A stretch of DNA of 64,000 nucleotides from Arthrobacter crystallopoietes (GCF_002849715.1 NZ_CP018863.1:4340001-4404000); one strand, 5' to 3'; positions 7,991-16,715 are shown, counted from the first letter of the stretch. Made by a program: numbers and translations. Notes: generated by a model from the sequence alone, not told the origin.

Positions 7991-8878
7991 TCAGGAGACG
8001 GCGACGCGCAGCTGATTGCGCCAGGGATCCTCAAACCGAAGCTCGGCGCCGGTGTGATGATGGCTGACACCGGCACTCGCAAGCCGCTGGGCCAGGGCGC
8101 CAACCTCGTCGTCATTCGGAACATGGATCAGCACTTCCCCCAGGCCCAGGGTGTCCTTGCGCGGGCCTGCGCCCCGGCTGTTCCACACGTTCATCGCCAT
8201 ATGGTGGTGGTAGCCGCCGGCGGAGACAAACAATGCCTGGCCATGCCAGCCGGCCGTGCGCTCGAATCCGAGGATGTTGACGTAGAACTGCTCCGCCACC
8301 GAAGTGTCGCCAACCTGCAGGTGGACGTGGCCGATGGCCGCGCCGGCGTCGTGCTGCTTGCGCACGGAATCTTCGGTGAGGTGGCTCTGCAGGTAGGACT
8401 GGGGGTTCAGGGCCAGGCTGTCCATGTGGACTTCCTTGCCCGTGGCGGTCTCGTTCCATTCCCACTGTTCGCGGGGCCGGTCATAGTACAGCTCAATGCC
8501 GTTGCCCTCTGGATCGGTGAAGTAGAAGGCTTCGCTCACCAAGTGGTCGGCGCTGCCAACGAAACGCGTGGGGTCCGTTTGGGCCGCAGAGGCGACGGTG
8601 GCGGCAAGGTCCGACTGGCTGTCGAAAAGGAAGGCCGTATGGAACAGTCCTGCCTCGCCGCGCGACGGCAGCTGGAGTCCGGCGGCGGGTGCCAGGTGGA
8701 CCAGCGGCGTGGCGCCGCGGCCCAGATAGACACCGCCGAGGCCTTCCGCCACAGGATCCAAGCCCAGCGCGTTCCGGTAGTACTTGGTCATGTTCGCCAT
8801 GTCCCCCACCTTGAGCATTACGGTGCCCATGGTGAGGTCGCCGGCCAACAGGTCCTGGTCTTTTGCTTGAAAGTTCAT
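7991..8878 (-). CDS. CatE-like two-domain VOC dioxygenase (catechol-2,3-dioxygenase family)
   Basis: A 295-aa protein of two vicinal-oxygen-chelate modules, resembling Bacillus CatE, an extradiol dioxygenase that opens catechols produced from quinone or hydroquinone stress. Module 1 (about 17-135) has H80 in LFHTAFL and E129 in GNGIELYYDRP. Module 2 (about 182-294) has GHVHLQVGD (H184, H186) and YHHHMAMN (H224-226), but the usual GNxxE at the end reads RNQLRV, lacking the Glu ligand. The substrate is not certain. There is no Shine-Dalgarno; a -10 box ends 7 bases before the ATG, so the mRNA is probably leaderless. A palindromic operator overlaps the promoter and is shared with the DODA-like gene at 18121. 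Confidence 0.82.
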   Translation of the reverse strand: MNFQAKDQDLLAGDLTMGTVMLKVGDMANMTKYYRNALGLDPVAEGLGGVYLGRGATPLVHLAPAAGLQLPSRGEAGLFHTAFLFDSQSDLAATVASAAQTDPTRFVGSADHLVSEAFYFTDPEGNGIELYYDRPREQWEWNETATGKEVHMDSLALNPQSYLQSHLTEDSVRKQHDAGAAIGHVHLQVGDTSVAEQFYVNILGFERTAGWHGQALFVSAGGYHHHMAMNVWNSRGAGPRKDTLGLGEVLIHVPNDDEVGALAQRLASAGVSHHHTGAELRFEDPWRNQLRVAVS

Positions 8879-8885
8879 GTATATA

Positions 8886-8914
8886 AGATTACTTGAAGCT
8901 TCATGTTTATTCCA
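8886..8914 (-). promoter_or_regulatory. Promoter and palindromic operator of the catE-like gene
   Basis: On the minus strand, TAATCT (8891-8886) is a good -10 box; 7 bases separate it from the ATG at 8878, so transcription probably starts at the start codon. The spacer contains the near-perfect 16-bp palindrome ACTTGAAGCTTCATGT (plus-strand 8891-8906, one mismatch between arms), whose end overlaps the -10. The -35 region (8909-8914) is weak. A regulator bound here would block RNA polymerase. The same palindrome with the same offset to the -10 lies at 18084-18099. Confidence 0.65.
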
Positions 8915-8978
8915 GTCCCCTTGCAGGGCGGCCCAGTTCCCAAGTCAGACCGGTGTGCCACAGTCCCCTCAGCCGGAA

Positions 8979-10208
8979 TTAGCGACGGCGGTTCCGCCGG
9001 GACTTGAGAAAGCTGTAGAAGACGAGTTCGCCTGCTGCCTCCGTGACCAACGACAGCGCGCCCGCGCGCATTATTCCGTTGCGGGGGCTCCCTTGTCTGG
9101 CCGCGGCGCGGAAGAGGACTGCGGCAGCACCGGCCGCCACCGCCGCGCTTCCGGCCAGCAGTTCCGGATGCGCCAGCACGGTCCGGTGCCACTTGGCGAA
9201 GGGAGACTGTCCGGAGGTGGGAGTAGCGATGACTTCGAGCAAAGCCTTGGCCATCGGCAGCGGCGGCATCACCGTGACCGGCTGTCCCACGGTAGCCACC
9301 GGCGCTTCGGCCAGCCGGCCCGCCAGTTCCGGCAGCCCCAGGGACACCGCTGTCCGGGCCAGGACCTCGCCGTCTTCCGGCCCCTGCATCAGGTCCCTGA
9401 GCCGGGACTCCGCCTCGGCATTCAGCTCGAAGGCTTGGGCGATGCCGGCGGTGCTCGGCTCGGTGGAACGGACCAAGGTTCCGAGCAATCGCAGGGCTTC
9501 GGCCGAGGCCTTGTCGGTAGTTGCGAATGGTTTGGGCTGCGGCTGCCAGGCGTGCCAGAAGTTGTTCCGCGGGTCGTTCACAGCACCGGGAAGCCAAACT
9601 TCAACGGCTCGCAGTCCGTCCAGATTCATTAACGCTATCAAGGGCTTGGTTTCGGCCGGCCAGTTGTAGAGCCCGGGCGCGGCCTCCCCTTCCACCACCA
9701 CCACAGAGCGTCCCGGCACGGCTTCGTCTTCAAGGACCTGGAGTTCGACGCGGTTCAGCGCTCCAAACATAACCAGATCCTCGTGGCGCATCTGCCCCAC
9801 GAGCACGGTGCGCAGCACCATCAAATCTTCCACGTCCGCCGCACCGGGATCCCCGAGCTCAGGCTCCTCGGCCAGCCGGAACGCGGCCTCTGCCGCAGGG
9901 GCCTGGTAGCTGAAGCCATCCATGTCCACCGCAGCACCGAGGGCCAACGAGAAGCTCTGGGCGAGCATGCGGTAGTCGGGGCCAGGAACGGCTTCGCCTC
10001 CCTCGCCCAAGACAGCGACGCGTCCCGCACCGTTTCTGGCCAGCAGCATTTCAACGACCGTTTGGCCCGGCTCGGGCTGGCCTGCGGCGAAAGCACCGAG
10101 CAGCGAACGGTCCGTGATCTCTTGCATCAGGGCCGCGACACCGGCCTCGTCCAGTGGCCATGGCCACCAAAGTTCACCGGTCATGGGCTCCCAGGCAGAT
10201 TCACTCAT
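8979..10208 (-). CDS. Hypothetical protein, 409 aa
   Basis: I do not recognise a family. The 409-aa product starts MSESAWEPMTGELWWPWPL and is mostly soluble and mixed alpha/beta: a first half with repeated acidic beta-like segments (VVEMLLARNGAGRVAVLGE; VELQVLEDEAVPG), a middle helical part (about 230-330), then a hydrophobic Ala-rich segment (LAGSAAVAAGAAAVLF, about 350-367) and a basic end KSRRNRRR. The C-terminal stretch may attach it to the membrane. It is the gene upstream of the catE-like gene on the same strand with a 100-base gap holding the catE promoter, so the two need not be co-transcribed. Confidence 0.7.
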   Translation of the reverse strand: MSESAWEPMTGELWWPWPLDEAGVAALMQEITDRSLLGAFAAGQPEPGQTVVEMLLARNGAGRVAVLGEGGEAVPGPDYRMLAQSFSLALGAAVDMDGFSYQAPAAEAAFRLAEEPELGDPGAADVEDLMVLRTVLVGQMRHEDLVMFGALNRVELQVLEDEAVPGRSVVVVEGEAAPGLYNWPAETKPLIALMNLDGLRAVEVWLPGAVNDPRNNFWHAWQPQPKPFATTDKASAEALRLLGTLVRSTEPSTAGIAQAFELNAEAESRLRDLMQGPEDGEVLARTAVSLGLPELAGRLAEAPVATVGQPVTVMPPLPMAKALLEVIATPTSGQSPFAKWHRTVLAHPELLAGSAAVAAGAAAVLFRAAARQGSPRNGIMRAGALSLVTEAAGELVFYSFLKSRRNRRR

Positions 10209-10231
10209 GGCATCAACGCTAGCAAGTCCCG

Positions 10232-10942
10232 CTAGCCGTGCTGTCCGTCGGCCAGGAAGTCGACCAACAGCCCATGGCCTTCGGGCGTGTCCTGCGGACG
10301 GTGGTTGTTGGCAGCATGGCGATGTACAGCGCCAGTGGTAGCCAGATATTCCGCGACCTCTTCATACAGCGGCTCCCAGCCGCCCGTCACGACGAGCGTG
10401 CGGACGCCAGGAACGATGTGCAGCGGGGCGGTCCAGGGCGGATCCTGCAGCCGGAGCCGGCTGGCCTGCAGGCGGTCCGCGGCCGAGGCCAGGGGCTTCG
10501 CCGCCGCGCCAAGGACGAGGCGCGAGAATTCACGATGGTACTGCTCGTCGTCCAGCTCGTTCCTTGCGGCGAACAGTGGCTCCAGCCGCTTCCGATGCGC
10601 CCTTGTTGCCGGCAGGTCCGCAGTCAGCGACAAACAGGCAGGTTCGAACAGGGTCAGGGAGGCAACCAGTTCCGGCCGTTCCACCGCCGCCATCATCGCC
10701 GAGACGGCCCCTTGGGAATGCGCGACGAGATGACCGCCGTCGCCTAGGTTTTCCACCACTATGTCCATGTCTGCACCGAAGTCCGTCCGTTGCGGAGCAC
10801 CATCCGGAGCGAATCCGTGCCGCCGGACAAACAGGCAGTCGTAGGCGCTGGCGAGACGGTGCTGGTACGGCCACGCGGCGATGCCGAAGCGACCGGTTCC
10901 GTGCACAAAAACCACACGGGGCTTGGGGCTGCTGTGCTGCAT
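10232..10942 (-). CDS. Alpha/beta hydrolase
   Basis: A 236-aa alpha/beta-hydrolase-fold protein. The oxyanion region is VVFVHGTGRFG (10-20), the nucleophile elbow is VAHSQGAV with Ser76 in G/A-x-S-x-G form, and a late His lies in the PEGHGLLVDF segment near residue 225. The acid residue is not obvious. There is no signal peptide, so it is cytosolic. Substrate unknown; the family includes esterases, lipases and acyl hydrolases. It lies 10 bases downstream of the degenerate Nudix gene and 23 bases upstream of the 409-aa hypothetical gene, so the three could form one transcript. Confidence 0.85.
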   Translation of the reverse strand: MQHSSPKPRVVFVHGTGRFGIAAWPYQHRLASAYDCLFVRRHGFAPDGAPQRTDFGADMDIVVENLGDGGHLVAHSQGAVSAMMAAVERPELVASLTLFEPACLSLTADLPATRAHRKRLEPLFAARNELDDEQYHREFSRLVLGAAAKPLASAADRLQASRLRLQDPPWTAPLHIVPGVRTLVVTGGWEPLYEEVAEYLATTGAVHRHAANNHRPQDTPEGHGLLVDFLADGQHG

Positions 10943-10951
10943 AAGGGCAGT

Positions 10952-11509
10952 CTAGGATCCGGAGCTGATGGTGGCGTCGAAGTCCGGAAGCAGCTCGCGT
11001 GGCGGCACGTCCCGCTGGACCGTATCGATCCGCTGCCCGTCCCGCAGCTCCAGCACCGAAAGCAGTTCATGGGCGTCGAGGGCGGCCTTCAGCTGGGCCG
11101 ACTGCGGGCGGCCCAGTCCGGCCAGCGCCAGATCGGCCGCGAGGAACTCGGCCTGCCCGCCCGCCACAGCGGCGAGCGAACCGCCGTCGTAGGTTCCGCC
11201 GTCGTAAATAAAGGTGATGGCCTCCGCTGGCGAGGCCGGCGTCTGCTGGTAATCAATTGCCAGAATGCGGCCCAGCGGCAGCGACAGCGAGGTTGCCTGC
11301 AGAACGCGGCTGGCCGTTGCGCGCGGATCCTCCCCCGACTTCACCATCCCGGCAGGCAACGATGCCTGGCCGTCGGCATCGGGACTGAGCAGGATGGAAC
11401 CGCTGACGGTGCGTACCACCACCGCCACGTTGGCAGGGCGCTTCCATTGGGAACCATAGAATCCACTCAGATCGTGCCTGCTCACAAAAGCCCTTCGTAG
11501 AAGCCCCAA
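10952..11509 (-). CDS. Nudix-fold protein with degenerate Nudix box
   Basis: A 185-aa protein that looks like a Nudix hydrolase domain that has lost its catalytic site. The segment LPAGMVKSGEDPRATASRVL (51-70) keeps G54, E60 and R68 of the Nudix box G-x5-E-x7-R-E-U-x-E-E-x-G-U, but the three metal-binding Glu positions are Val69, Ala72 and Thr73. It is therefore unlikely to hydrolyse nucleoside diphosphates and may bind a ligand or be a relic. Nudix assignment is from the pattern and the preceding strands (VAVVVRTVSGSILLSP). It is the first gene of a possible transcript with the alpha/beta hydrolase. Confidence 0.65.
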   Translation of the reverse strand: MGLLRRAFVSRHDLSGFYGSQWKRPANVAVVVRTVSGSILLSPDADGQASLPAGMVKSGEDPRATASRVLQATSLSLPLGRILAIDYQQTPASPAEAITFIYDGGTYDGGSLAAVAGGQAEFLAADLALAGLGRPQSAQLKAALDAHELLSVLELRDGQRIDTVQRDVPPRELLPDFDATISSGS

Positions 11510-11576
11510 CTCTTACCAGGATGCGGAACGGTATGCTCCCTTAGTCCGGCCGGTGCCGGCGCGGACCGCGGCGAGC

Positions 11577-13163
11577 TTACTTACCCAGGAACTTTTCGAA
11601 CCCCTTGGGCAGGTTCAGTGCGGACGGATCGAAATCTTCCTGCTGCTGGCCGAAAGCTGCGCCGGTGGGCAGCGCCTTCTTGGCGTTGGCACGGCGCTCC
11701 TCGGCCTCCCGCAGCTCCTGCGCGGCCTTGGCCGGATTTCCCGAACGCGCCTTCTTCTTGCCCTTCGAGACCTGCTTGCCCTTGCGGGCGCCGCCGCTGA
11801 AGCCGCCCGGGCCAGCCATGCCTGGCATGCCCGGAATGCCGCCGCCCTGGGCCATCTTCTTCATCATCTTCTGGGCCTGGCCAAACCGCTCCAGCAGGCC
11901 GTTGACCTCGGAGACGTGCACGCCCGAGCCCTTGGCGATGCGGGCGCGGCGCGAGCCGTTGATGATCTTCGGCGCGACCCGCTCGTGCGGGGTCATGGAG
12001 CGGACAATGGCCTCGACGCGGTCGATTTCGCGCTCGTCGAAGTTCTCCAGCTGCTGACGCATGCCGGCCGCGCCGGGCATCATCATCAGCATCTTCTTCA
12101 TCGACCCCATCTTGCGGATCTGCTGCATCTGCGCGAGGAAGTCATCGAGCGTGAAGTCTTCCTGGTCGGCGAACTTCTGCGCCATGCGCTCGGCTTCGCC
12201 CTTGTCCCAGGACTTCTCCGCCTGCTCGATCAGGGAGAGGATGTCGCCCATGTCCAAGATGCGGTTGGCCATCCGGTCCGGGTGGAAGATTTCGAAATCG
12301 TCCAGGTTCTCACCGGTGGAGGCAAACATGACGGGCTTGCCGGTCACGGACGCAACGGAAAGCGCGGCACCGCCGCGGGCATCGCCGTCGAGCTTTGAAA
12401 GCACGACGCCGGTGAAATTCACGCCTTCATTGAACGCCTGCGCGGTGTTGACCGCGTCCTGGCCGATCATGGCGTCGATGACGAAGAGGACCTCGTCCGG
12501 GTTGATGGCTGCGCGGATGTCCGCGGCCTGCTGCATCATTTCCGAGTCCACGCCGAGGCGGCCGGCGGTGTCCACTATGACCACGTCGTGCAGCTTCTGG
12601 CGGGCTTCCTCGACACCCTGGCGGGCGACGGCGACCGGATCGCCCGTGGCGGACTCGAATTCGGACTGCACGCCCGGGTGCGGCGCAAAGACCGGCACGC
12701 CTGCGCGCTGGCCGTTGACCTGCAGCTGGGTGACGGCGTTGGGCCGCTGGAGGTCCGCGGCGACCAGCAGCGGGCTGTGGCCCTGTCCCCTGAGCCACTT
12801 GGACAGCTTGCCGGCAAGCGTGGTCTTACCGGCACCCTGAAGACCGGCCAGCATGATCACGGTGGGCGGGTTCTTGGCCAGGCGGATGCGGCGGGTTTCG
12901 CCGCCGAGGATGTTGACAAGTTCGTCGTTGACGATCTTGACGACCTGCTGGCCCGGGTTCAGCGCACCGGAAACTTCCTCGCCCAGCGCGCGTTCCTTGA
13001 CGTGCGCGGCGAATTCACGCACCACCGGTACGGCGACGTCCGCGTCCAGCAGGGCACGCCGGATCTCGCGGACAGTGGCGTCGACATCCGCCTCCGAGAG
13101 ACGTCCCTTGCCGCGCAGATTCTTGAAGGTCGAGGCCAACCGGTCAGAGAGTGAATTGAACAC
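11577..13163 (-). CDS. ffh: Signal recognition particle protein Ffh
   Basis: SRP54 GTPase that binds signal sequences and 4.5S RNA and pairs with FtsY (also in this window) for co-translational membrane targeting. The 528-aa protein has the N domain (1-95), the G domain with Walker A GLQGAGKTT (107-115), DLQRPNAV (138-145), VDTAGR (198-203), and a Met-rich M domain from about residue 330 (MQQIRKMGSMKKMLMMMPGA). The tail is basic and Gly/Pro-rich. It begins with GTG at 13163. No 4.5S RNA gene is visible nearby. Confidence 0.97.
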   Translation of the reverse strand: MFNSLSDRLASTFKNLRGKGRLSEADVDATVREIRRALLDADVAVPVVREFAAHVKERALGEEVSGALNPGQQVVKIVNDELVNILGGETRRIRLAKNPPTVIMLAGLQGAGKTTLAGKLSKWLRGQGHSPLLVAADLQRPNAVTQLQVNGQRAGVPVFAPHPGVQSEFESATGDPVAVARQGVEEARQKLHDVVIVDTAGRLGVDSEMMQQAADIRAAINPDEVLFVIDAMIGQDAVNTAQAFNEGVNFTGVVLSKLDGDARGGAALSVASVTGKPVMFASTGENLDDFEIFHPDRMANRILDMGDILSLIEQAEKSWDKGEAERMAQKFADQEDFTLDDFLAQMQQIRKMGSMKKMLMMMPGAAGMRQQLENFDEREIDRVEAIVRSMTPHERVAPKIINGSRRARIAKGSGVHVSEVNGLLERFGQAQKMMKKMAQGGGIPGMPGMAGPGGFSGGARKGKQVSKGKKKARSGNPAKAAQELREAEERRANAKKALPTGAAFGQQQEDFDPSALNLPKGFEKFLGK

Positions 13164-13344
13164 GCGCCGTGTACTTCTTTCGTCGATCTAGGCTCACAGT
13201 CCCCGGCCGCGCCGGAGTTCAACTATCTAGGGTAGCAACTGCGGACGGCCTATGTCCCAATTCCGGGACGACGACGGCGACCGGACCGTACCTGATGTCA
13301 GCGAACCGGCGACATCGGGCGCCATAGATGGCAAGGTAGGAAAG

Positions 13345-14820
13345 GTGACTGCCGAACAGACCTCAACCGGGACAGAATCCGCAGAAACCACCGGCGGAGA
13401 GATGGAAATCCGGACCTTGCTCATTTTGGGTGCTTCCGGAGACCTGACCGGACGGCTGCTGCTGCCGGGGCTGGGAAAACTCATCGCCCAGGGTCGGACC
13501 CAGGGCCTGAGCCTCGTGGGCGCGGGATCCGACGACTGGGACCAGGACCGGTGGCGCGAACGTGTCGACGAAGCCTTCGGATCCTGCACTGAGGGAGCTA
13601 ACGACGCCGGCCTGCGGGAATTGCGCAAGGTACAGGAAAACACCGAGTACCACATGGTGGACGTGACGGCCGAGGGGGCCCTGGCGGAACTGCTCGGCTC
13701 GGTCAAGGGACCGGCAGCGGTCTACTTTGCTTTACCGCCCGCCGTCAGCCAGCAGGCCTGCGAGGTCCTCAAGCCCGAGGACGTGCCCGAGGGCACGCGC
13801 CTGGTGATGGAGAAGCCGTTCGGCTCCAGCCTGGTCTCCGCTGCCTCGCTGAACGGGACGCTGCTGCGGCTGGTGCCCGAGGACCACATCCACCGCGTGG
13901 ACCACTTCCTGGGCAAAGCCACCGTATTCAACATCCTGGGCCTGCGCTTTGCCAACCGGCTGCTCGAGCCGTTGTTCAGCAACGAGCACGTGCAAAAGGT
14001 GGAAATCTTCTACGACGAGTCGCTGGCGCTGGAAGGACGGGCACGCTACTACGACAAGGCGGGTGCCTTGCGGGACATGATCCAGAGCCACCTGCTGCAG
14101 ATCATGGCGCTGATGGCGCTGAATGCACCGGCTACATTGCACGAGCGGGACCTGCGCGACCACATCGGCAGCGTGCTGCGTGCCAGTTCGGTCAAGCCGG
14201 ACTTCGCCAAGAGCACACGCCGCGCCCGGTACACCGCCGGCGAGGTGGACGGCCGGAAGATCCCCGACTACGTGGCCGAAGAGGGGATCGATCCCGCACG
14301 GAACACGGAGACGCTGGCGGAGATCGAGGTCTCGATCAACAACAGCCGGTGGACCGGCGTGCCGTTTATCCTGCGTTCAGGCAAAGCCTTGGGCAAGAAG
14401 CAAAAGGAAGCCATCGTCACCTTCAAACCCGTTAATCATCTGCCCACCGGGTTCAAGGGCGTGGATGCGCCCACGCGCCTGCGGATCGGTTTTGGCCCCG
14501 ACACCCTGCGGCTCGAGATCGATGTCAACGGACCGGGCGATATCTTCACGCTCGACCGCGAGGTGATGGAGACCAACCTGCACTCCGCGGATCTCCTGCC
14601 GTACGGCGAAGTCCTGGACGGCATCCTGACCAGTGACCCGATGCTCTCGGTCCGCGGGGACATTGCGGAGGATTGCTGGCGGATTGTCGAGCCGGTCCTC
14701 AAAGCATGGGAGGCCAACGAAGTGCCGCTGGAGGAGTACGCAGCGGGATCGAGCGGACCAGCCGGCTGGGAAACATCGAGGGACGATACGCCGATGCGTA
14801 CGGTGGATGCCGAAGCCTGA
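13345..14820 (+). CDS. Glucose-6-phosphate dehydrogenase
   Basis: Oxidises glucose 6-phosphate to 6-phosphogluconolactone with NADP(+), the entry to the oxidative pentose phosphate pathway. The Rossmann motif LILGASGDLTGR lies at about residues 25-37; MEKPFG and the substrate signature RVDHFLGKATVFN (canonical RxDHYLGK) follow. The C-terminal domain is complete. Start is uncertain: the frame is open from an ATG at 13252, the GTG at 13345 has an AAGGTAGG ribosome site (491 aa), and the ATG at 13402 gives the shortest form (472 aa). It stands alone, without the opcA/tal/pgl neighbours seen around the main zwf in actinobacteria, so it may be a second G6PDH. Confidence 0.88.
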   Translation: MTAEQTSTGTESAETTGGEMEIRTLLILGASGDLTGRLLLPGLGKLIAQGRTQGLSLVGAGSDDWDQDRWRERVDEAFGSCTEGANDAGLRELRKVQENTEYHMVDVTAEGALAELLGSVKGPAAVYFALPPAVSQQACEVLKPEDVPEGTRLVMEKPFGSSLVSAASLNGTLLRLVPEDHIHRVDHFLGKATVFNILGLRFANRLLEPLFSNEHVQKVEIFYDESLALEGRARYYDKAGALRDMIQSHLLQIMALMALNAPATLHERDLRDHIGSVLRASSVKPDFAKSTRRARYTAGEVDGRKIPDYVAEEGIDPARNTETLAEIEVSINNSRWTGVPFILRSGKALGKKQKEAIVTFKPVNHLPTGFKGVDAPTRLRIGFGPDTLRLEIDVNGPGDIFTLDREVMETNLHSADLLPYGEVLDGILTSDPMLSVRGDIAEDCWRIVEPVLKAWEANEVPLEEYAAGSSGPAGWETSRDDTPMRTVDAEA

Positions 14821-14845
14821 CCGCGGGGCACGGGTCACGCAGAAC

Positions 14846-14897
14846 TGCACCTCCGAAAGCCGGACCCGATGATTCGGTTCCAGCTCCCGGAGGTGCA
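14846..14897. terminator. Convergent terminator between G6PDH and glnB
   Basis: A perfect 10-bp inverted repeat TGCACCTCCG / CGGAGGTGCA (14846-14855 and 14888-14897) encloses a smaller hairpin CCGA-TGAT-TCGG. It lies between two convergent genes and lacks a clear T-tract, so it probably serves both strands. Confidence 0.6.
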
Positions 14898-14917
14898 ATA
14901 GGAGCTTTCCTGTCCCG

Positions 14918-15256
14918 TTAGATAGCGGCTTCGCCGCGCTCGCCGGTGCGGACCCGCACGGCTTCCTCGACGTCGATAAGCCATACTTTGCCGTCGCCGG
15001 CATGTCCGGTGTTGGCGGTGGCAACCAGGACATCGACGATGTCGTTGGCCCATTCATTGGCGACCAGGATCTCCACTCGTACCTTCTGCAGCAGATCAAC
15101 GGTGTATTCAGCGCCGCGGTATACCTCGGTGTGGCCCCGCTGGCGGCCGTAGCCGCTGGCCTGGCTGACCGTGAGGCCCTGCACGCCGTAACTTTCCAGG
15201 CTGCCGCGGACGTCGTCGAGCTTCTCGGGACGGATGATTGCGGTTACCAGTTTCAT
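14918..15256 (-). CDS. glnB: Nitrogen regulatory protein P-II
   Basis: Trimeric PII signal protein that senses ATP/ADP and 2-oxoglutarate and controls ammonium transport and nitrogen metabolism. The 112-aa product starts MKLVTAIIRPEKLDDVR and has the T-loop RGAEYTVD with Tyr51, the residue adenylylated by GlnD in actinobacteria, plus the C-terminal signature segment KVWLIDVEEAVRVRTGERGEAAI in part. Its start overlaps the amt stop (ATGA), so it is coupled to the transporter it is expected to regulate. The usual third gene glnD is not next to it; a convergent G6PDH gene is. Confidence 0.96.
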   Translation of the reverse strand: MKLVTAIIRPEKLDDVRGSLESYGVQGLTVSQASGYGRQRGHTEVYRGAEYTVDLLQKVRVEILVANEWANDIVDVLVATANTGHAGDGKVWLIDVEEAVRVRTGERGEAAI

Positions 15257-16551
15257 GCCTTGACCTCTTCCTTGATATGCGCGCTGCGGTCCGTGGCCGG
15301 ATGCGGCACGAAAGTGCCCCCAGTGCCCAGCCCGCCGAACTCGTATGCGGTTTCGGCGTGCTGCGTCAGGTCCACGCCGATGACCTCCTGGTCCTCCGTG
15401 ACGCGGAAGCCAATTGTCTTGTGCACGGCCAGACCGATGACACTCGTCATGATCGCGGTGAAGACAACGGAGACAACAGCTGCCACCGTCTGGGCACCGA
15501 GCTGGCCGGGACCGCCGCCGTACAGCAGTCCGCCGCCGGCCCCGTCCAGGGGGAGGGCAACGAAGCCAAGGGCCAGCGTGCCGACCAGTCCGGCGACGAG
15601 GTGGACCCCAACGACATCCAGGGAGTCGTCATAGCCGAACTTGTACTTCAGCCCCACGGCGAGGGCTGCCAGTGCACCGGCAACGATGCCGAGCCCGATG
15701 GCGCCGACGGGAGAAACATTCGCGCAGGCCGGGGTGATCGCAACCAAACCGGCGACGACGCCGGAAGCGGCGCCAAGAGACGTGGGCCGGCCGTCACGGA
15801 TGCGTTCGACGACGAGCCAGGCGAGCATCGCGGCACCGGGCGCCACCATGGTGTTGACCCAGATGAGCCCCGCTTCCTCAGCAGTACCGGCGGCGCCACC
15901 ATTGAATCCGAACCAGCCGAACCACAGCAGCGCGGCACCGAGCATGACGAAGGGGATGTTGTGCGGACGCTGCGCGGGGTCCTTGCCGAAACCTTTGCGC
16001 TTGCCCAGGATGAGGGCGAGGATCAGGCCAGCAATGCCTGCATTGATGTGGACCACGGTGCCGCCGGCGAAGTCGATGGCCTCCCCTGCCCAGCTGCCCA
16101 CAGCACCTTCAGCACTCAGGAGGCCGCCGCCCCACACCATGAAAGCCAGCGGGCAGTACACCAGAGTGACCCAGACCGGGACGAAGACTGCCCACGCGCC
16201 GAACTTCGCGCGGTCGGCGATGGCACCGGAAATGAGTGCCACGGTGATGATCGCGAAGGTAGCCCCATAGCCGGCGCCAATCAGGTCCTCCGTGTTCAGC
16301 AGGCTCTGCATGCCGAACGCAGCGAACGGGTTCCCGAAGAGCTGGCCGATCCCCTCGCCGCCGCTCATGGAGTAACCCCACAGAACCCAGACGACGGCGA
16401 CCAGACCGATGGAAATGAAGCTCATCATCATCATGTTCAGGGCGGCTTTTGCACGGGTCATGCCGCCGTAGAAGAATGCAAGGCCTGGCGTCATGAGCAG
16501 CACCAGTGCCGCGGAAATCATCACCCAGACGTGACCTGCTGACAGATCCAT
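15253..16551 (-). CDS. amt: Ammonium transporter Amt
   Basis: Trimeric membrane channel for ammonium. The 432-aa protein starts MDLSAGHVWVMISAALVLL and has about 11 transmembrane helices, with the first pore His in FAGGTVVHINAG and the second in VVGVHLVAGL. The frame is open upstream to 16689, but the ATG at 16551 matches the family start and has AGAGGA 7-8 bases before it. A GlnR-type operator lies about 128-154 bases upstream, so expression under nitrogen limitation is likely. glnB overlaps its end. Confidence 0.96.
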   Translation of the reverse strand: MDLSAGHVWVMISAALVLLMTPGLAFFYGGMTRAKAALNMMMMSFISIGLVAVVWVLWGYSMSGGEGIGQLFGNPFAAFGMQSLLNTEDLIGAGYGATFAIITVALISGAIADRAKFGAWAVFVPVWVTLVYCPLAFMVWGGGLLSAEGAVGSWAGEAIDFAGGTVVHINAGIAGLILALILGKRKGFGKDPAQRPHNIPFVMLGAALLWFGWFGFNGGAAGTAEEAGLIWVNTMVAPGAAMLAWLVVERIRDGRPTSLGAASGVVAGLVAITPACANVSPVGAIGLGIVAGALAALAVGLKYKFGYDDSLDVVGVHLVAGLVGTLALGFVALPLDGAGGGLLYGGGPGQLGAQTVAAVVSVVFTAIMTSVIGLAVHKTIGFRVTEDQEVIGVDLTQHAETAYEFGGLGTGGTFVPHPATDRSAHIKEEVKA

Positions 16552-16678
16552 TTTCGCGTCCTCTCGTCCGAGGCGGGCCCATCCCGCATCTGGTTTCCAG
16601 ATTGCCGGTCGATTGTTTCCGCCGGCCCGGCGCTTCGTTTCAGCTGCGTTACAAGGACGAGGCCACCGTAAATCCGGT

Positions 16679-16705
16679 GTCACGGGCATGTTTCATTCAT
16701 GTTTC
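16679..16705. promoter_or_regulatory. Probable GlnR operator upstream of amt
   Basis: Read on the minus strand (towards amt) the site is GAAAC-N6-GAAAC-N6-GTGAC, three half-sites at exact 11-base spacing. This matches the actinobacterial GlnR pattern gTnAC-N6-GaAAC and the AC-N9-AC rule. It lies 128 bases before the amt start and overlaps the -35 region of the divergent MFS gene (-10 at 16716-16721), so GlnR could affect both genes. Confidence 0.7.
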
Positions 16706-16715
16706 TCAGCACGGA

